A stretch of 64,000 nucleotides of DNA from the NCBI GenBank assembly GCA_963833465.1, contig CAWHXW010000003.1:1077616-1141615 (forward strand). Direction: 5' to 3'. Below are positions 28,372-35,873 of this stretch, in pieces. The DNA comes from Fen-1298 sp963833465 (GTDB taxonomy: Bacteria; Bacteroidota; Ignavibacteria; UBA10030). A program made the position numbers and the translations under genes. The notes below the pieces were generated by a model, which had not been told where the DNA came from, ran no database searches, and saw only the letters and a list, made by a program, of their open reading frames with translations. Each line of letters opens with the position of its first letter. Within the stretch, counting starts at the first letter, position 1.

Positions 28372-28478
28372 AACAACCTCCTTAATTTTGAAAGGACTTA
28401 ATACGAAAAGTCTATGTCATTTCTTTTCCCGAGGAATTTACAGAAGCATTAATAGATACTGCATCATACAAATAAAAA

Positions 28479-28637
28479 GCCCTGCCACTCTTGCGGGTAA
28501 CATATTCATCAGCCAGACGAACACATCACACCATCATTTGCAGCAGGGCGCGTTGTCGCGTTACCCGCGTCAAGATGATGGTGCGTTTCGTATGTGATGA
28601 ATTCGGCTGAATTATATCAACCGCGTTCGTCTGGCTG
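28479..28637. other. Interleaved palindromic structure (possible pseudoknotted RNA) at operon 3' end
   Basis: Four pairs of complementary arms alternate in one 160-base stretch: GCCCTGC/GCAGGGC (28479-28485, 28543-28549), GCGGGTAAC/GTTACCCGC (28493-28501, 28560-28568), CAGCCAGACGAAC/GTTCGTCTGGCTG (28510-28522, 28625-28637), and CATCAC..ACCATCAT with ATGATGGTG..GTGATG (28524-28537, 28575-28599). Some are nested and others cross, so not all can form at once without pseudoknots. On the minus strand the last arm GCAGGGC runs into TTTTTATTT, so it can terminate the operon. No known RNA family was recognised. Confidence 0.5.
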
Positions 28638-28667
28638 GATGTAAGTTATGATTCTGTAGGTGTAATG

Positions 28668-29162
28668 TCAATGGAAGCCATTGCCTAATTTTGTTCTGGC
28701 GATGAAAAGCGTTAAACTCAAACTACGCAGATCCTCCGCTCGGAAGGCCACCTCGTCTTTCACTTCATTGACAATGCTGACAGCATCCCGCACACACTGC
28801 AACATCGTTTCCTTGAGTGAATCAGTATTGCTTGGCGGAGTTGGCAAAGATGAACTCACCAATGACAATTCTAACTTAGATGAGATCTTCTTGCTACCAT
28901 TCTGGCAGGGAATTTTCTTCAGTATGAACTCCGAGTCTTTGCTCAAGTGCTTCTCGACGATTATGTCGTGAATCTCCTGAGGTGCAAAGAACGCCATCTC
29001 TTCACCAGTCTCAGTGTTTACCGTTGAATAGAGAAAATATTTCCCCACAGAGTTTTCACCTATGTAACACTTATCTTTCAGGAGCCGCAGACGTATTTCC
29101 TGATTGAGTGAAAGTTCGACCTTTGCGCGTGTAGCTGTTCCGTTTCCGTTATTCGTTCCCAT
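28668..29162 (-). CDS. Hypothetical protein downstream of Gam-like gene
   Basis: 164 residues, soluble. The N-terminal half (VELSLNQEIRLRLLKDKCYI, then GENSVGKYFLYSTV and MAFFAPQEIHDIIVEKHL) looks like a compact beta-rich domain. The C-terminal third is helical. No family named with confidence. Its ATG overlaps the end of the Gam-like gene by 14 bases and has GGAGAA ahead, so it is translated with that gene and may share its DNA-end role (inference). Confidence 0.6.
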   Translation of the reverse strand: MGTNNGNGTATRAKVELSLNQEIRLRLLKDKCYIGENSVGKYFLYSTVNTETGEEMAFFAPQEIHDIIVEKHLSKDSEFILKKIPCQNGSKKISSKLELSLVSSSLPTPPSNTDSLKETMLQCVRDAVSIVNEVKDEVAFRAEDLRSLSLTLFIARTKLGNGFH

Positions 29163-29691
29163 TACTGGGTTCTCCTTTCATGTTTAATGTGTATGAAAAG
29201 TTGATCGTCCCTGGAATGAGTTTTGTCCCGATAGGGATTTGACCTGTTCGCTTGATGTAAGCAGACAGGGCTGTCATATCAGGTTCGTGATTCTCCGGCG
29301 TGGTCCGAAGTAAGCCATACCGAGGTGCGACCTTCAGAAATGTTGGCATATCGCTTATTTCGATTTTATCCCGTCCTTTACGCAGCGATAAAGTAGCGTG
29401 AGGAAGACGAATGGTTTTTTCACCGGTTTGCTCACACAGTTGCCTGGTGAATCCTTCCAGATTGAAAAGCAACCACGATCTTTTCTTCTCTATCCGTTCT
29501 ACCTCAGATTGCCGATATTGCTCAATTAGTTTGATCTCATCGTTACATAATTTATTAACATCATTGATCTGGCTATCGAGCTTTGCGACTGCCATAAGAA
29601 GCTGGTCTGCTTTCAGACGATCCAGTTCTAACTTTCTGGATTGCTCTTTCTCCTCGACTTCAGCGAGAAGTTCGTCCATAAATGTGGTCAT
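29149..29691 (-). CDS. Mu Gam-like host-nuclease inhibitor family protein
   Basis: 180 residues. The first 100 are strongly helical (long Lys/Glu/Arg-rich coiled coil from EVEEKEQSRKLELDRL to RIEKKRSWLLFNLEGF). The second part has KTIRLPHATLSLRKGRDKIEI and TTPENHEPDMTAL, which is the Gam pattern. Gam proteins are Ku-like, bind double-strand DNA ends and protect phage DNA from RecBCD. In this operon it sits with an ATP-dependent ligase and a WGR domain, so end protection and joining may be linked. Confidence 0.75.
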   Translation of the reverse strand: MTTFMDELLAEVEEKEQSRKLELDRLKADQLLMAVAKLDSQINDVNKLCNDEIKLIEQYRQSEVERIEKKRSWLLFNLEGFTRQLCEQTGEKTIRLPHATLSLRKGRDKIEISDMPTFLKVAPRYGLLRTTPENHEPDMTALSAYIKRTGQIPIGTKLIPGTINFSYTLNMKGEPSNGNE

Positions 29692-29784
29692 AATGTATCC
29701 CTCACAAGTATCTTAAAATTGTTTTACCAACTGCTACAAGGACCCGAAGTATTTTTTTTATTTTTACCATATTCTTTCTCTCAA

Positions 29785-30027
29785 TTATAATGTGATTACT
29801 TCTGATAGTTCGACAGCGTTTTTCTTGAACGCTCTTCCGTGGAATGATCTTTTGTATTGCTCTATCGTATAGGTAGATGTTGAACCATCCACACTGCTTT
29901 CATCCTCGATTTTCCTCCCCACAAGCGTCAAGGTGTGACGAGAAAAGAGAAAGCCATTCAGATGGAACTTGAGTTCAACGGATTTTCCTTGGTTAAGTAA
30001 AGCAAGGACATCGTTAAATGTTATCAT
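29785..30027 (-). CDS. Small hypothetical protein
   Basis: 80 residues from ATG 30027, which has AGGAG seven bases ahead; a longer frame starting at 30078 lacks that support. The sequence MITFNDVLALLNQGKSVELKF, followed by HTLTLVGRKIEDES, suggests a small alpha/beta protein. No family recognised. Located inside the operon between the Gam-like and DpnD/PcfM-like genes. Confidence 0.5.
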   Translation of the reverse strand: MITFNDVLALLNQGKSVELKFHLNGFLFSRHTLTLVGRKIEDESSVDGSTSTYTIEQYKRSFHGRAFKKNAVELSEVITL

Positions 30028-30119
30028 ACTTCTCCTTATGAAATAGAAAAGCCGCGTCAGGTCTAACGACTCAGCCATTCGTTTAAGGTTGAGCAGAGCG
30101 TTGACATTGGCGGCTTAGA

Positions 30120-30314
30120 TTATTCTGTGAATGGTTTTATCGAACAGATATTTGTGATATGACGTTCATCTGAATGCGTTTCTACCAGTTCAATGATGCC
30201 TTCTTCATTACCTTCCAATAGATCTATTTCAAGTTCCACTTCAGAGCCGGCTTCAATGATATAGGTATTCACTTCCTGACACGTCTCATCTACTTCGACT
30301 TTCCATTTTTTCAT
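30120..30314 (-). CDS. DpnD/PcfM-like small protein (copy 1)
   Basis: 64 residues, MKKWKVEVDETCQEVNTYII with an acidic helix and ITNICSIKPF at the end. Its plan matches another gene in this operon (31779-31967, MRNWIVECEEQITSVSQYVV... ITSVEPF), and both resemble the DpnD/PcfM-like family found on mobile elements. The ATG overlaps the ligase stop codon. Role unknown. Confidence 0.6.
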   Translation of the reverse strand: MKKWKVEVDETCQEVNTYIIEAGSEVELEIDLLEGNEEGIIELVETHSDERHITNICSIKPFTE

Positions 30315-31225
30315 TGTTCACCTTCATACCATCTGCATTGATTTGGATTCTTGTCAGTCCTAATAGCAACGAATTGAGGATGACGGATCGCACCAGATCG
30401 GAGACGTTCCATTCCTTTTATCGTCACAACCTGTCCGATATACTTATCCTGAGATTGCGAGAATTCAGTCCGTTGTCTATCGGTCATTCCAGATGCCTGA
30501 CCAAGCGGTTTAAGCTTCCAGCCTTTTGATGTGTTAACATATTGCCCGAAGATAAGAGCTCCAATGCGGGTATTGTATTTTCCATTGCCTTGGGTAAAAC
30601 CCATTACAATACAATCGAACATCGCAGACTTCTTGAACTTATACCAGTTATTAGATGGTCTACCGCCAAGAAGATAAATCTCGTTAAGGTTCTTTAGCAT
30701 AATGCCTTCTCTATTATTAGCAATAACAGATTCGTAGAGCTTTTTCTTTTCCTGTGTGCTATAAGCATATGGAAGATAGATGATATGCTTTGAATAGATC
30801 CGAATCTTTGCAGTCAGCAAGAACCCTAACCGTTCGTGAAGTGTCTTCTGTGTGAGATCTTTTCCATTAAATCGGAGAATATCGAACACATACAGTTTTA
30901 CAAGATGGTTATCATTACTGACTTCGTTCTTGTGAATAGTTCCAGACAGTTGTGCAGAATCTAAACCGGATGCAAGTATTTCGCAATCCAGAATTGTGCC
31001 TTCCATTCCTGGGAACTTCAATGCTGCGAGATGAGGTAACGCACTTGTTTTTTCAAGAGGCTTGGATGGATCACTGACACCGGCAGATCTTGAAAAGATT
31101 CTCAGCCCTGTAGTGGCGATATGAACGACAGCTCTTATTCCATCAAGCTTTTCCTGAGCAATGTAATGATCGTCATTCAGGAGTTGTTTAAGATGTGGTT
31201 CATCTTTAACTCCCTGAGCATTCAT
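30311..31225 (-). CDS. ATP-dependent DNA ligase, small form
   Basis: 304 residues. Motif I QEKLDGIRAV has the AMP-attached Lys, motif III is FPGMEGTILDCEI, motif IV EGIMLKN and motif V NWYKFKK, followed by an OB-fold-like C-terminus (GQVVTIKGMERLRSGAIRHP). It lacks an added DNA-binding N-domain, but the frame stays open upstream through the A9 tract of the WGR gene, reading KKPDIQIIWPMNAQGVKD. It may therefore be the C-terminal half of a WGR-ligase fusion. It would seal nicks during element replication or end joining. Confidence 0.85.
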   Translation of the reverse strand: MNAQGVKDEPHLKQLLNDDHYIAQEKLDGIRAVVHIATTGLRIFSRSAGVSDPSKPLEKTSALPHLAALKFPGMEGTILDCEILASGLDSAQLSGTIHKNEVSNDNHLVKLYVFDILRFNGKDLTQKTLHERLGFLLTAKIRIYSKHIIYLPYAYSTQEKKKLYESVIANNREGIMLKNLNEIYLLGGRPSNNWYKFKKSAMFDCIVMGFTQGNGKYNTRIGALIFGQYVNTSKGWKLKPLGQASGMTDRQRTEFSQSQDKYIGQVVTIKGMERLRSGAIRHPQFVAIRTDKNPNQCRWYEGEQ

Positions 31226-31233
31226 CGGCCATA

Positions 31234-31518
31234 TTATTTGAATATCAGGCTTTTTTTTTCTGCAGTTGCTGGCGGTGTCGCTGCCTTGCCATTAGTTACA
31301 ATGACGTAGCCCTTCTTTTGCTTCTCGATGAGCTTCTTTTGGTATTCCTTGTTGGCTTCAAGTTTATCATCACCATCATAGATAATGGTTTCTTTAGGAA
31401 CTTGTCCAATAGCTCCATACAAGCCTTTAATCGTGAACCTACCTTTGGATTCAATGCCAAGAAACTCATAGAATTTGTTGTGCCCACCGGTCGTGCATTC
31501 AAGACGTGTTGCGTTCAT
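31234..31518 (-). CDS. WGR-domain protein, next to or fused with the ligase
   Basis: 94 residues with the WGR pattern (RLECTTGGHNKFYEFLGI, GRFTIKGLYGAIGQ, ETIIYDGDD, KLIEKQKKGYVIV). WGR domains bind nucleic acid in PARPs and MolR-type proteins. The frame ends in an A9 run (31251-31259 on the plus strand as T9). One extra A would join it to the ligase with a natural linker. It could be a separate protein, a fusion hit by a read error, or a product of transcriptional slippage. Confidence 0.75.
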   Translation of the reverse strand: MNATRLECTTGGHNKFYEFLGIESKGRFTIKGLYGAIGQVPKETIIYDGDDKLEANKEYQKKLIEKQKKGYVIVTNGKAATPPATAEKKSLIFK

Positions 31519-31566
31519 TGATTTTTTTCCTTTGAATTGTTGTTGAATTTCCTGTAACCGAGTTCT

Positions 31567-31719
31567 CTATGGAACCCGAAGATTCAAGCATGCAAGAGTA
31601 ACTGCAACTGCATCTTCTATTTTCTCCCAGAGTTCTGGTGGATATTCTTTGTCAAGAGTAATAGATAAGGACCCGATAAAGTATTGGGGGTCAATATCAT
31701 TGTCATCGAGTTCTATCAT
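31567..31719 (-). CDS. Very small hypothetical protein
   Basis: 50 residues from ATG 31719, which has GAGAAGG ahead; the longer frame up to 31752 is less likely. Acidic N-terminus (MIELDDNDIDPQYF) and a hydrophobic C-terminus. No family recognised. Placed between the DpnD/PcfM-like and WGR genes. Confidence 0.4.
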   Translation of the reverse strand: MIELDDNDIDPQYFIGSLSITLDKEYPPELWEKIEDAVAVTLACLNLRVP

Positions 31720-31778
31720 AACATACCTTCTCAAGATTGCTGAAGCCGCCAAAGGATTCGCTTCAACGGCTTCGATTT

Positions 31779-31967
31779 TTAGAATGGTTCTACGGAGGTG
31801 ATTTTCTTTACTTCTACACCTTCTTCGAACTCCTTTGGTTTGTCGATAATCATTTCGCGGTTTTGCTTTAGTACAACCTGTCGAGCTTCGGCTTTACTCC
31901 TCGCAGCTACGACATATTGACTGACAGACGTAATCTGTTCTTCGCATTCTACTATCCAGTTTCTCAT
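31779..31967 (-). CDS. DpnD/PcfM-like small protein (copy 2)
   Basis: 62 residues: MRNWIVECEEQITSVSQYVV, an Ala/Arg-rich helix, and KKITSVEPF at the end. It is a diverged relative of the 64-residue protein at 30120-30314. It follows the E1-like gene by 9 bases and has GGAGTAA before its ATG. Confidence 0.6.
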   Translation of the reverse strand: MRNWIVECEEQITSVSQYVVAARSKAEARQVVLKQNREMIIDKPKEFEEGVEVKKITSVEPF

Positions 31968-31976
31968 ATTTACTCC

Positions 31977-32628
31977 TTATGCCAGGAGCGTGATAGTCTT
32001 CATATCGAAGAGTAGTTCACGCTTGAGTTCATCGCCAACCAAGAATTTCTTTACCTGATTGGCCAGAAGGGAAGCAAGGGAAAGCACAGTGTACATAATA
32101 ATCTTTGCCGTACATCGTTCCTGCAAAGCATCGGAAGATGGATACAGGCTCTCTTCATATGAATTGCATTGGAACTTGTCCAATGGGTTCAATGAATACA
32201 CACGCATTACTTCAGCACCCATCCGTGAATCGATATAGAGCTTTACATCAGGATTGTTCTTCACAAACTTCCAGATATTCAGCCGAACATCCATAGAATC
32301 AACGCAGGCAATGACGACACCAGTAAGCCGTTGCCCTCGGGTACTTTTCGTTCTTTGCAGTTATCTGAATCCCTTCGAACTGCGCGATGATCTCCTGCAA
32401 GGCGATCACCTTCGGTTTACCAATATCGCACTGCCTGTAGAACTGATTCGGCAGGTTATGTTCTTCAACGGTATCAAAGTCATAGACTGTGATATTCCTG
32501 ACCCCCATCTTTGCTAATGACAAGGCAGCAAAACTTCCTGTCGCACCGGCTCCGATGACAACAACCGGAACACTCATCAGTTTTGGATCAAGTATGTCTA
32601 ACTGCCGGTGATATTTTGTTTCGTCCAT
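31977..32628 (-). pseudogene. E1/ThiF-like adenylyltransferase, split by a frameshift
   Basis: The N-terminal frame has the nucleotide-binding VVVIGAGATGSFAALSLAKM, then VYDFDTVEEHNLPNQFYRQ, the Asp/Arg/Gln set of E1 and ThiF enzymes. Near 32333-32346 the frame shifts by one base (CCC/GGG and AAAA runs) and resumes with TGVVIACVDSMDVRLNIW, the conserved strand after the crossover. Together about 215 residues, a minimal E1. It would adenylate the C-terminal Gly of the ubiquitin-like protein encoded in the same operon. The shift may be a read error. Confidence 0.8.
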
Positions 32629-32875
32629 TTCTTTTTAACTCCTTAATTGATTGGATGAAATAATGATTCCCGTCCGTAACGATATCCAGCCAAACATCAG
32701 CTTCTCCACCGCAGCTGTAGCTCATTGCCACTCTACGGGCATCTGAAAGATCGATGCCCAGTTTTGACAATTGCTTCTTTGAACACAGCACTACGGTTTG
32801 ATGAAGATGGCATTGAAGTTCTTCAAAAAGCTCTTCTACAGAAGAGTAATCTTCTATGAATCTTAAATGTGCCAT
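32588..32875 (-). CDS. Small protein before the E1-like gene
   Basis: 95 residues, MAHLRFIEDYSSVEELFEEL then LHQTVVLCSKKQLSKLGIDL. GGAG lies before the ATG. Its end overlaps the E1-like start by 41 bases. Dropping one A from the AAAAA run near 32640 would join it in frame to E1, so the true C-terminus is uncertain. No family recognised. Confidence 0.5.
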   Translation of the reverse strand: MAHLRFIEDYSSVEELFEELQCHLHQTVVLCSKKQLSKLGIDLSDARRVAMSYSCGGEADVWLDIVTDGNHYFIQSIKELKRNGRNKISPAVRHT

Positions 32876-32883
32876 AGCTCCGC

Positions 32884-33566
32884 CTAATCAATGGTGCATA
32901 TCGGTTCAAGCTCCGAGATTTCCCACTGGTATTCTTCCAAAGAAATTCGACCACTGCTTACTTGTTCTTCGAGAGTGTCGACTTTTCGGTCGATCTCCGT
33001 CATTCCGGGAAAAGGCTGTGTCACTGGACCCGCCGGAATGAACATCGATTCTGTGACCTTTTCTTTGAACTCTTTCTTGCAGTGTATTCTTCAGACTTTC
33101 ATCTGCCGGATAGTAAATGTCAACCACAACTTCGTTGACCGTGATGTGAAATGGCTTAAAAATGTCAATCCTTGCCAGTATATCGCCCTCTTTGTTCGTA
33201 ACTATAGAAATGACATAACTGGAATTGGCAAGATTAGTAATGCAGTCCTCATCAATAGTAGACCAAAAGCAGTTCATAGTTGCGTGTGAATGCAGCCATG
33301 CTTTGATTTTTGATGTATCCTGATTCTTCACCACCATCTCGGTCAGAAATTGCCCTACTGATTGATCATCCAAAACAGTATTTGCACTGCTGCAGGTTTG
33401 TTTCAGAAGATGAATATCTTCGATCAAGAAAGCTTCGAATAATCCATCCTGATCTTTCAATTCGGAGACACTTCCCAGCCAGCTGATCTCACCTTTTGCC
33501 ATTTCTACCCAGAGGCGCATCTTTTGATAAGCCTCTATGGATAGATATATTTTAGTTTTGTTCATG
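32884..33566 (-). pseudogene. JAMM/MPN metalloprotease (deubiquitinase-like), frameshifted near the end
   Basis: From ATG 33566 (GGAGG ahead) the domain has Glu26, then HSHATMNCFWSTID, which is H92-x-H94-x7-S102-x2-D105, the complete JAMM zinc site. Around 33068-33085 the frame shifts. The other frame continues with KEKVTESMFIPAGPVTQPFP and ends ISELEPICTID at 32884, which is clearly coding. JAMM enzymes cut after the Gly-Gly of ubiquitin-like proteins. The Ubl here has two residues after GG, so processing by this protease is the natural inference. Confidence 0.8.
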
Positions 33567-33789
33567 CTGCTTGTACCTCCGTTTGTCGTTGTTGTTCTCT
33601 TTGAATTCTTCGCCTTCCCATATGACACTGATAATCGCAATGGATACATTCGTCCAGAGAGGCGTTCTCCAAGCATACTTCGAATGCTTCATCGTAGAAT
33701 GGACAGTTTCCATCTTCTCCGCCGCATTCGACACACGCAAATCCAGAATTATCATCCCGACAGTTCTCGTAATTTTTGCTGATTATCAT
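33562..33789 (-). CDS. Cysteine-rich small protein, possible zinc-binding
   Basis: 75 residues with eight Cys at 10, 19, 22, 29, 39, 48, 51 and 55, including two CxxC pairs, and a basic tail (GRRRIQREQQRQ). It overlaps the end of the E2-like gene and the start of JAMM, so it is embedded in the ubiquitin-like block. It could be a zinc-ribbon or treble-clef adaptor or a small E3-like partner. That idea rests on spacing and context only. Confidence 0.55.
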   Translation of the reverse strand: MIISKNYENCRDDNSGFACVECGGEDGNCPFYDEAFEVCLENASLDECIHCDYQCHMGRRRIQREQQRQTEVQAA

Positions 33790-34730
33790 CTTCGTAATCA
33801 GGATCCCAACGTTCGATTTTCAGATAAGGGGAGCTTGAATTATAGCTGTGCAGGAATTTGTGAATGATTTGTAATGCACCGAAGAGTTCGAACTCTGCAA
33901 GCATACGAATGACACCGTTGCCGATATTTCCCAAACAAGGCTTTCCATCAGAGATGTGAGGATGCTCATAGCCGTCGACTTCATGAGTGAGATTCTTAAT
34001 GTCCAAATCACCCGTAGGCAGGTCGATCTTTAATTTCGAACTCACCTATATCATAAGTAGAACCATCATAGTTGATTGAAACTTCAGATGTTTTGGCAAT
34101 AATCTTCTCGCCGTCGACTTTTATCGATTCATACAAGTTCTCGGTGAGACGATGAAGATATGTGAACTCTCTTTCAGCTTTCTTCTTCCATTGTCCTTTG
34201 GTTCCATTCAGAGCATTAAACGCCTGTGTGTCTGTTTCGATCTGCCGGCGAAGGTTTAGAAGCTGCCGTTCCAGCTTTTGTGATTCTTCTTCGTTTTCTT
34301 CGATCCGGTCTTTGTATTCGGAAACACGTTTTTCAATTGCTAATGATACAGCTTTCTTGAACTGCATTAATTGTGATTTCTCAGCAACTTCTTTTGCTTT
34401 GGGAATCAAGACTTGCAGCAATGTATTTACAATGGGTTCAAGCTCGTCGTTTGCCGAGAAGAGGAAATAAATAGTCGATCCGACAAGCCTTGTCAATATC
34501 AATCCTTCGTGCTCGTGATTATATGCCTTATCACATTTGAAGATTTCAGAAGAATGTTTTGTCCGGACACCAGCTATCGTTTCGAAATGAAAATCCTTTG
34601 ATAAAACCGGATAGACAATGCTGACTTCATCATCGGGGAGTGATCTCAATTGCCCATCTTCTGCCGGAATAACATTGAAATCATCTTTCGGCCAGCATTT
34701 GCTTACTATATTCCAGATAAGTTGTTCCAT
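33752..34730 (-). pseudogene. Coiled-coil plus E2/RWD-like protein, frameshifted
   Basis: ATG 34730 has AAGGAG ahead. The N-terminal half (~120 residues) is globular, followed by a coiled coil (SEYKDRIEENEEESQKLERQ). Dropping one base in the AAA run at 34029-34031 joins INYDGSTYDIGEFEIK to IDLPTGDLDIKNLTHEV, then EHPHISDGKPCLGNI. The HPH...C-L-G arrangement resembles E2 (UBC-like) folds, with the Cys of KPCLGN as the possible thioester site. About 326 residues overall. E2 assignment is inferred from motif and context. Confidence 0.65.
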
Positions 34731-34785
34731 AGATACGCTCCTTGAAATGAAAAAGGCGAACCTGACAGAGTCCGCCTTTCTGAAT

Positions 34786-34995
34786 TCAATTGTTGCCGCC
34801 CTCAACCTTGGGAGCCAGTGTCACAACATCCCCGTCTTTTACCTGAGTCGAATCAAATACGATCTGGCCATTCAGCGTGCGCGTATAGCCGTGCTCGCCA
34901 TAGCCGGTTTGTTTAATGACATCTGCGACTGTTGCACCTGAAGCAGCATCCACTTCCGTTGCCGCTTCGCCGAGTTTCAAAACTTTGATCTTCAT
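34786..34995 (-). CDS. Ubiquitin-like / ThiS-MoaD-type beta-grasp protein with GG-NN tail
   Basis: 69 residues, MKIKVLKLGEAATEVDAASG ... VADVIKQTGYGEHGY ... IVFDSTQVKDGDVVTLAPK, ending VEGGNN. The fold pattern and the GG near the end mark a beta-grasp modifier. Two extra residues after GG mean it must be trimmed first, as in eukaryotic ubiquitin precursors. A JAMM protease, an E1-like enzyme and an E2-like protein are encoded in the same operon. AAAGGAG precedes the ATG. Confidence 0.8.
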   Translation of the reverse strand: MKIKVLKLGEAATEVDAASGATVADVIKQTGYGEHGYTRTLNGQIVFDSTQVKDGDVVTLAPKVEGGNN

Positions 34996-35078
34996 GCAGA
35001 GTACTCCTTTGATATTGGTTGAAAAAGTTATTTGCCGCTTATCGCGACGATCATATGATCTTAATCTTATACCATAAT

Positions 35079-35534
35079 TCAGATTAGTCCGCGCTCAGCG
35101 AACGATGTGAATGATTCGCCGGCAAATATGATGTGATCGTGGACAGGTATTCCGATAATCTTACCAGCTTCAACCAATTGCTTCGTGATAGCAATATCTT
35201 CTGCGCTTGGTTCCGGATTTCCGGAAGGATGGTTGTGGGCAATGAGGATTGCAGCAGAAGTGGCTACAATAGCGCCACGAAATACTTCGCGCGGATGAAC
35301 GAGTGATGAATTCAGCAGGCCTTCGGTGATGACTTCGAATCCAAGAACCTTATTTACGCTATTGAGCCAGAAGGCAACGAAGCGTTCCCTGACTTGATCC
35401 TTAAACAGCGATTGATAATTTCTGAAAACATCTTCAGGGGATAAAATGGTGACGGAACGAGTATTGATAAATTCTGGGACGAGTTCGATAGATTCTTTGA
35501 ATCGCCAGGTGATGGTGCGGATTGCATATTTCAT
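35079..35534 (-). CDS. radC: RadC-type JAB-domain protein
   Basis: 151 residues of the RadC/DUF2466 type: FVAFWLNSVNKVLGFEVI, HPREVFRGAIVATSAAILIAHNHPSG with the zinc-site HNHPSG, then EPSAEDIAITKQL and HDHIIFAG. It lacks the HhH N-terminal part of long RadC proteins, like most mobile-element copies. It is the first gene of the minus-strand operon and has GGAG ahead of the ATG. Such genes are frequent on elements; the role is not settled. Confidence 0.85.
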   Translation of the reverse strand: MKYAIRTITWRFKESIELVPEFINTRSVTILSPEDVFRNYQSLFKDQVRERFVAFWLNSVNKVLGFEVITEGLLNSSLVHPREVFRGAIVATSAAILIAHNHPSGNPEPSAEDIAITKQLVEAGKIIGIPVHDHIIFAGESFTSFAERGLI

Positions 35535-35873
35535 AAGATCTCCGAGTTTGTGAATGATTCTCAGAGTTCTTATACCCGAAGATGGGACCCGCTTTTAAGC
35601 CTTACAGGAGATCCATCGAGTAGCTTCTACTTGAGAGACGACGGGGATCCAAACGGGTTGAGGGGGATGATTTTATAAAATTTTGGTTTCATTTTTTAAA
35701 GGCCTGTATATGGGCGATTTGGAATTATTTCCGAAAAAATTTTAGTGTCTCTTAGAGCTTCATCGGGATAGAAATTAACTATCAAAGGCAAGTATTTACT
35801 GCATTAAAGAAATGGAGACAGACCACGCCTTCACTATGCTGCAATGGATGAAGTATCACATTTACGCACGTGA
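35535..35873. other. Spacer with hairpin AGTAG-CTT-CTACT and conserved flank
   Basis: The block starting CTTACAGGAG (35601) and containing AGTAGCTTCTACT (35619-35631) matches a block at 56306-56335, with similar A/T-rich sequence after it in both. The hairpin lies upstream of RadC, near the presumed right edge of the element. It could be an element-end or control site. No gene was seen in the remaining bases. Confidence 0.45.

Larger units (their letters stand above)
16812..35700. mobile_element. Putative integrated element next to tRNA-Leu (right edge uncertain)
   Basis: The stretch starts with a tyrosine recombinase downstream of tRNA-Leu. It contains a phage-type primase-helicase, a LexA-type winged-helix protein, two conflict-like blocks, a Mu Gam-like protein, a DNA ligase and RadC, all typical of integrative elements. 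After RadC the genes become ordinary chromosomal ones. No repeat of the tRNA 3' end was found on reading, so the right end near 35.7 kb is inferred from gene content only. The element may be composite: a T9SS tail remnant near 22.2 kb hints at an internal junction. Confidence 0.55.

Noticed and set aside
16812..35700. Search for a right-hand copy of the tRNA-Leu 3' end (attR)
   Set aside because: No copy of the tRNA 3' end or of the bases after it was found on reading the window, so the element's right end is not claimed from sequence.
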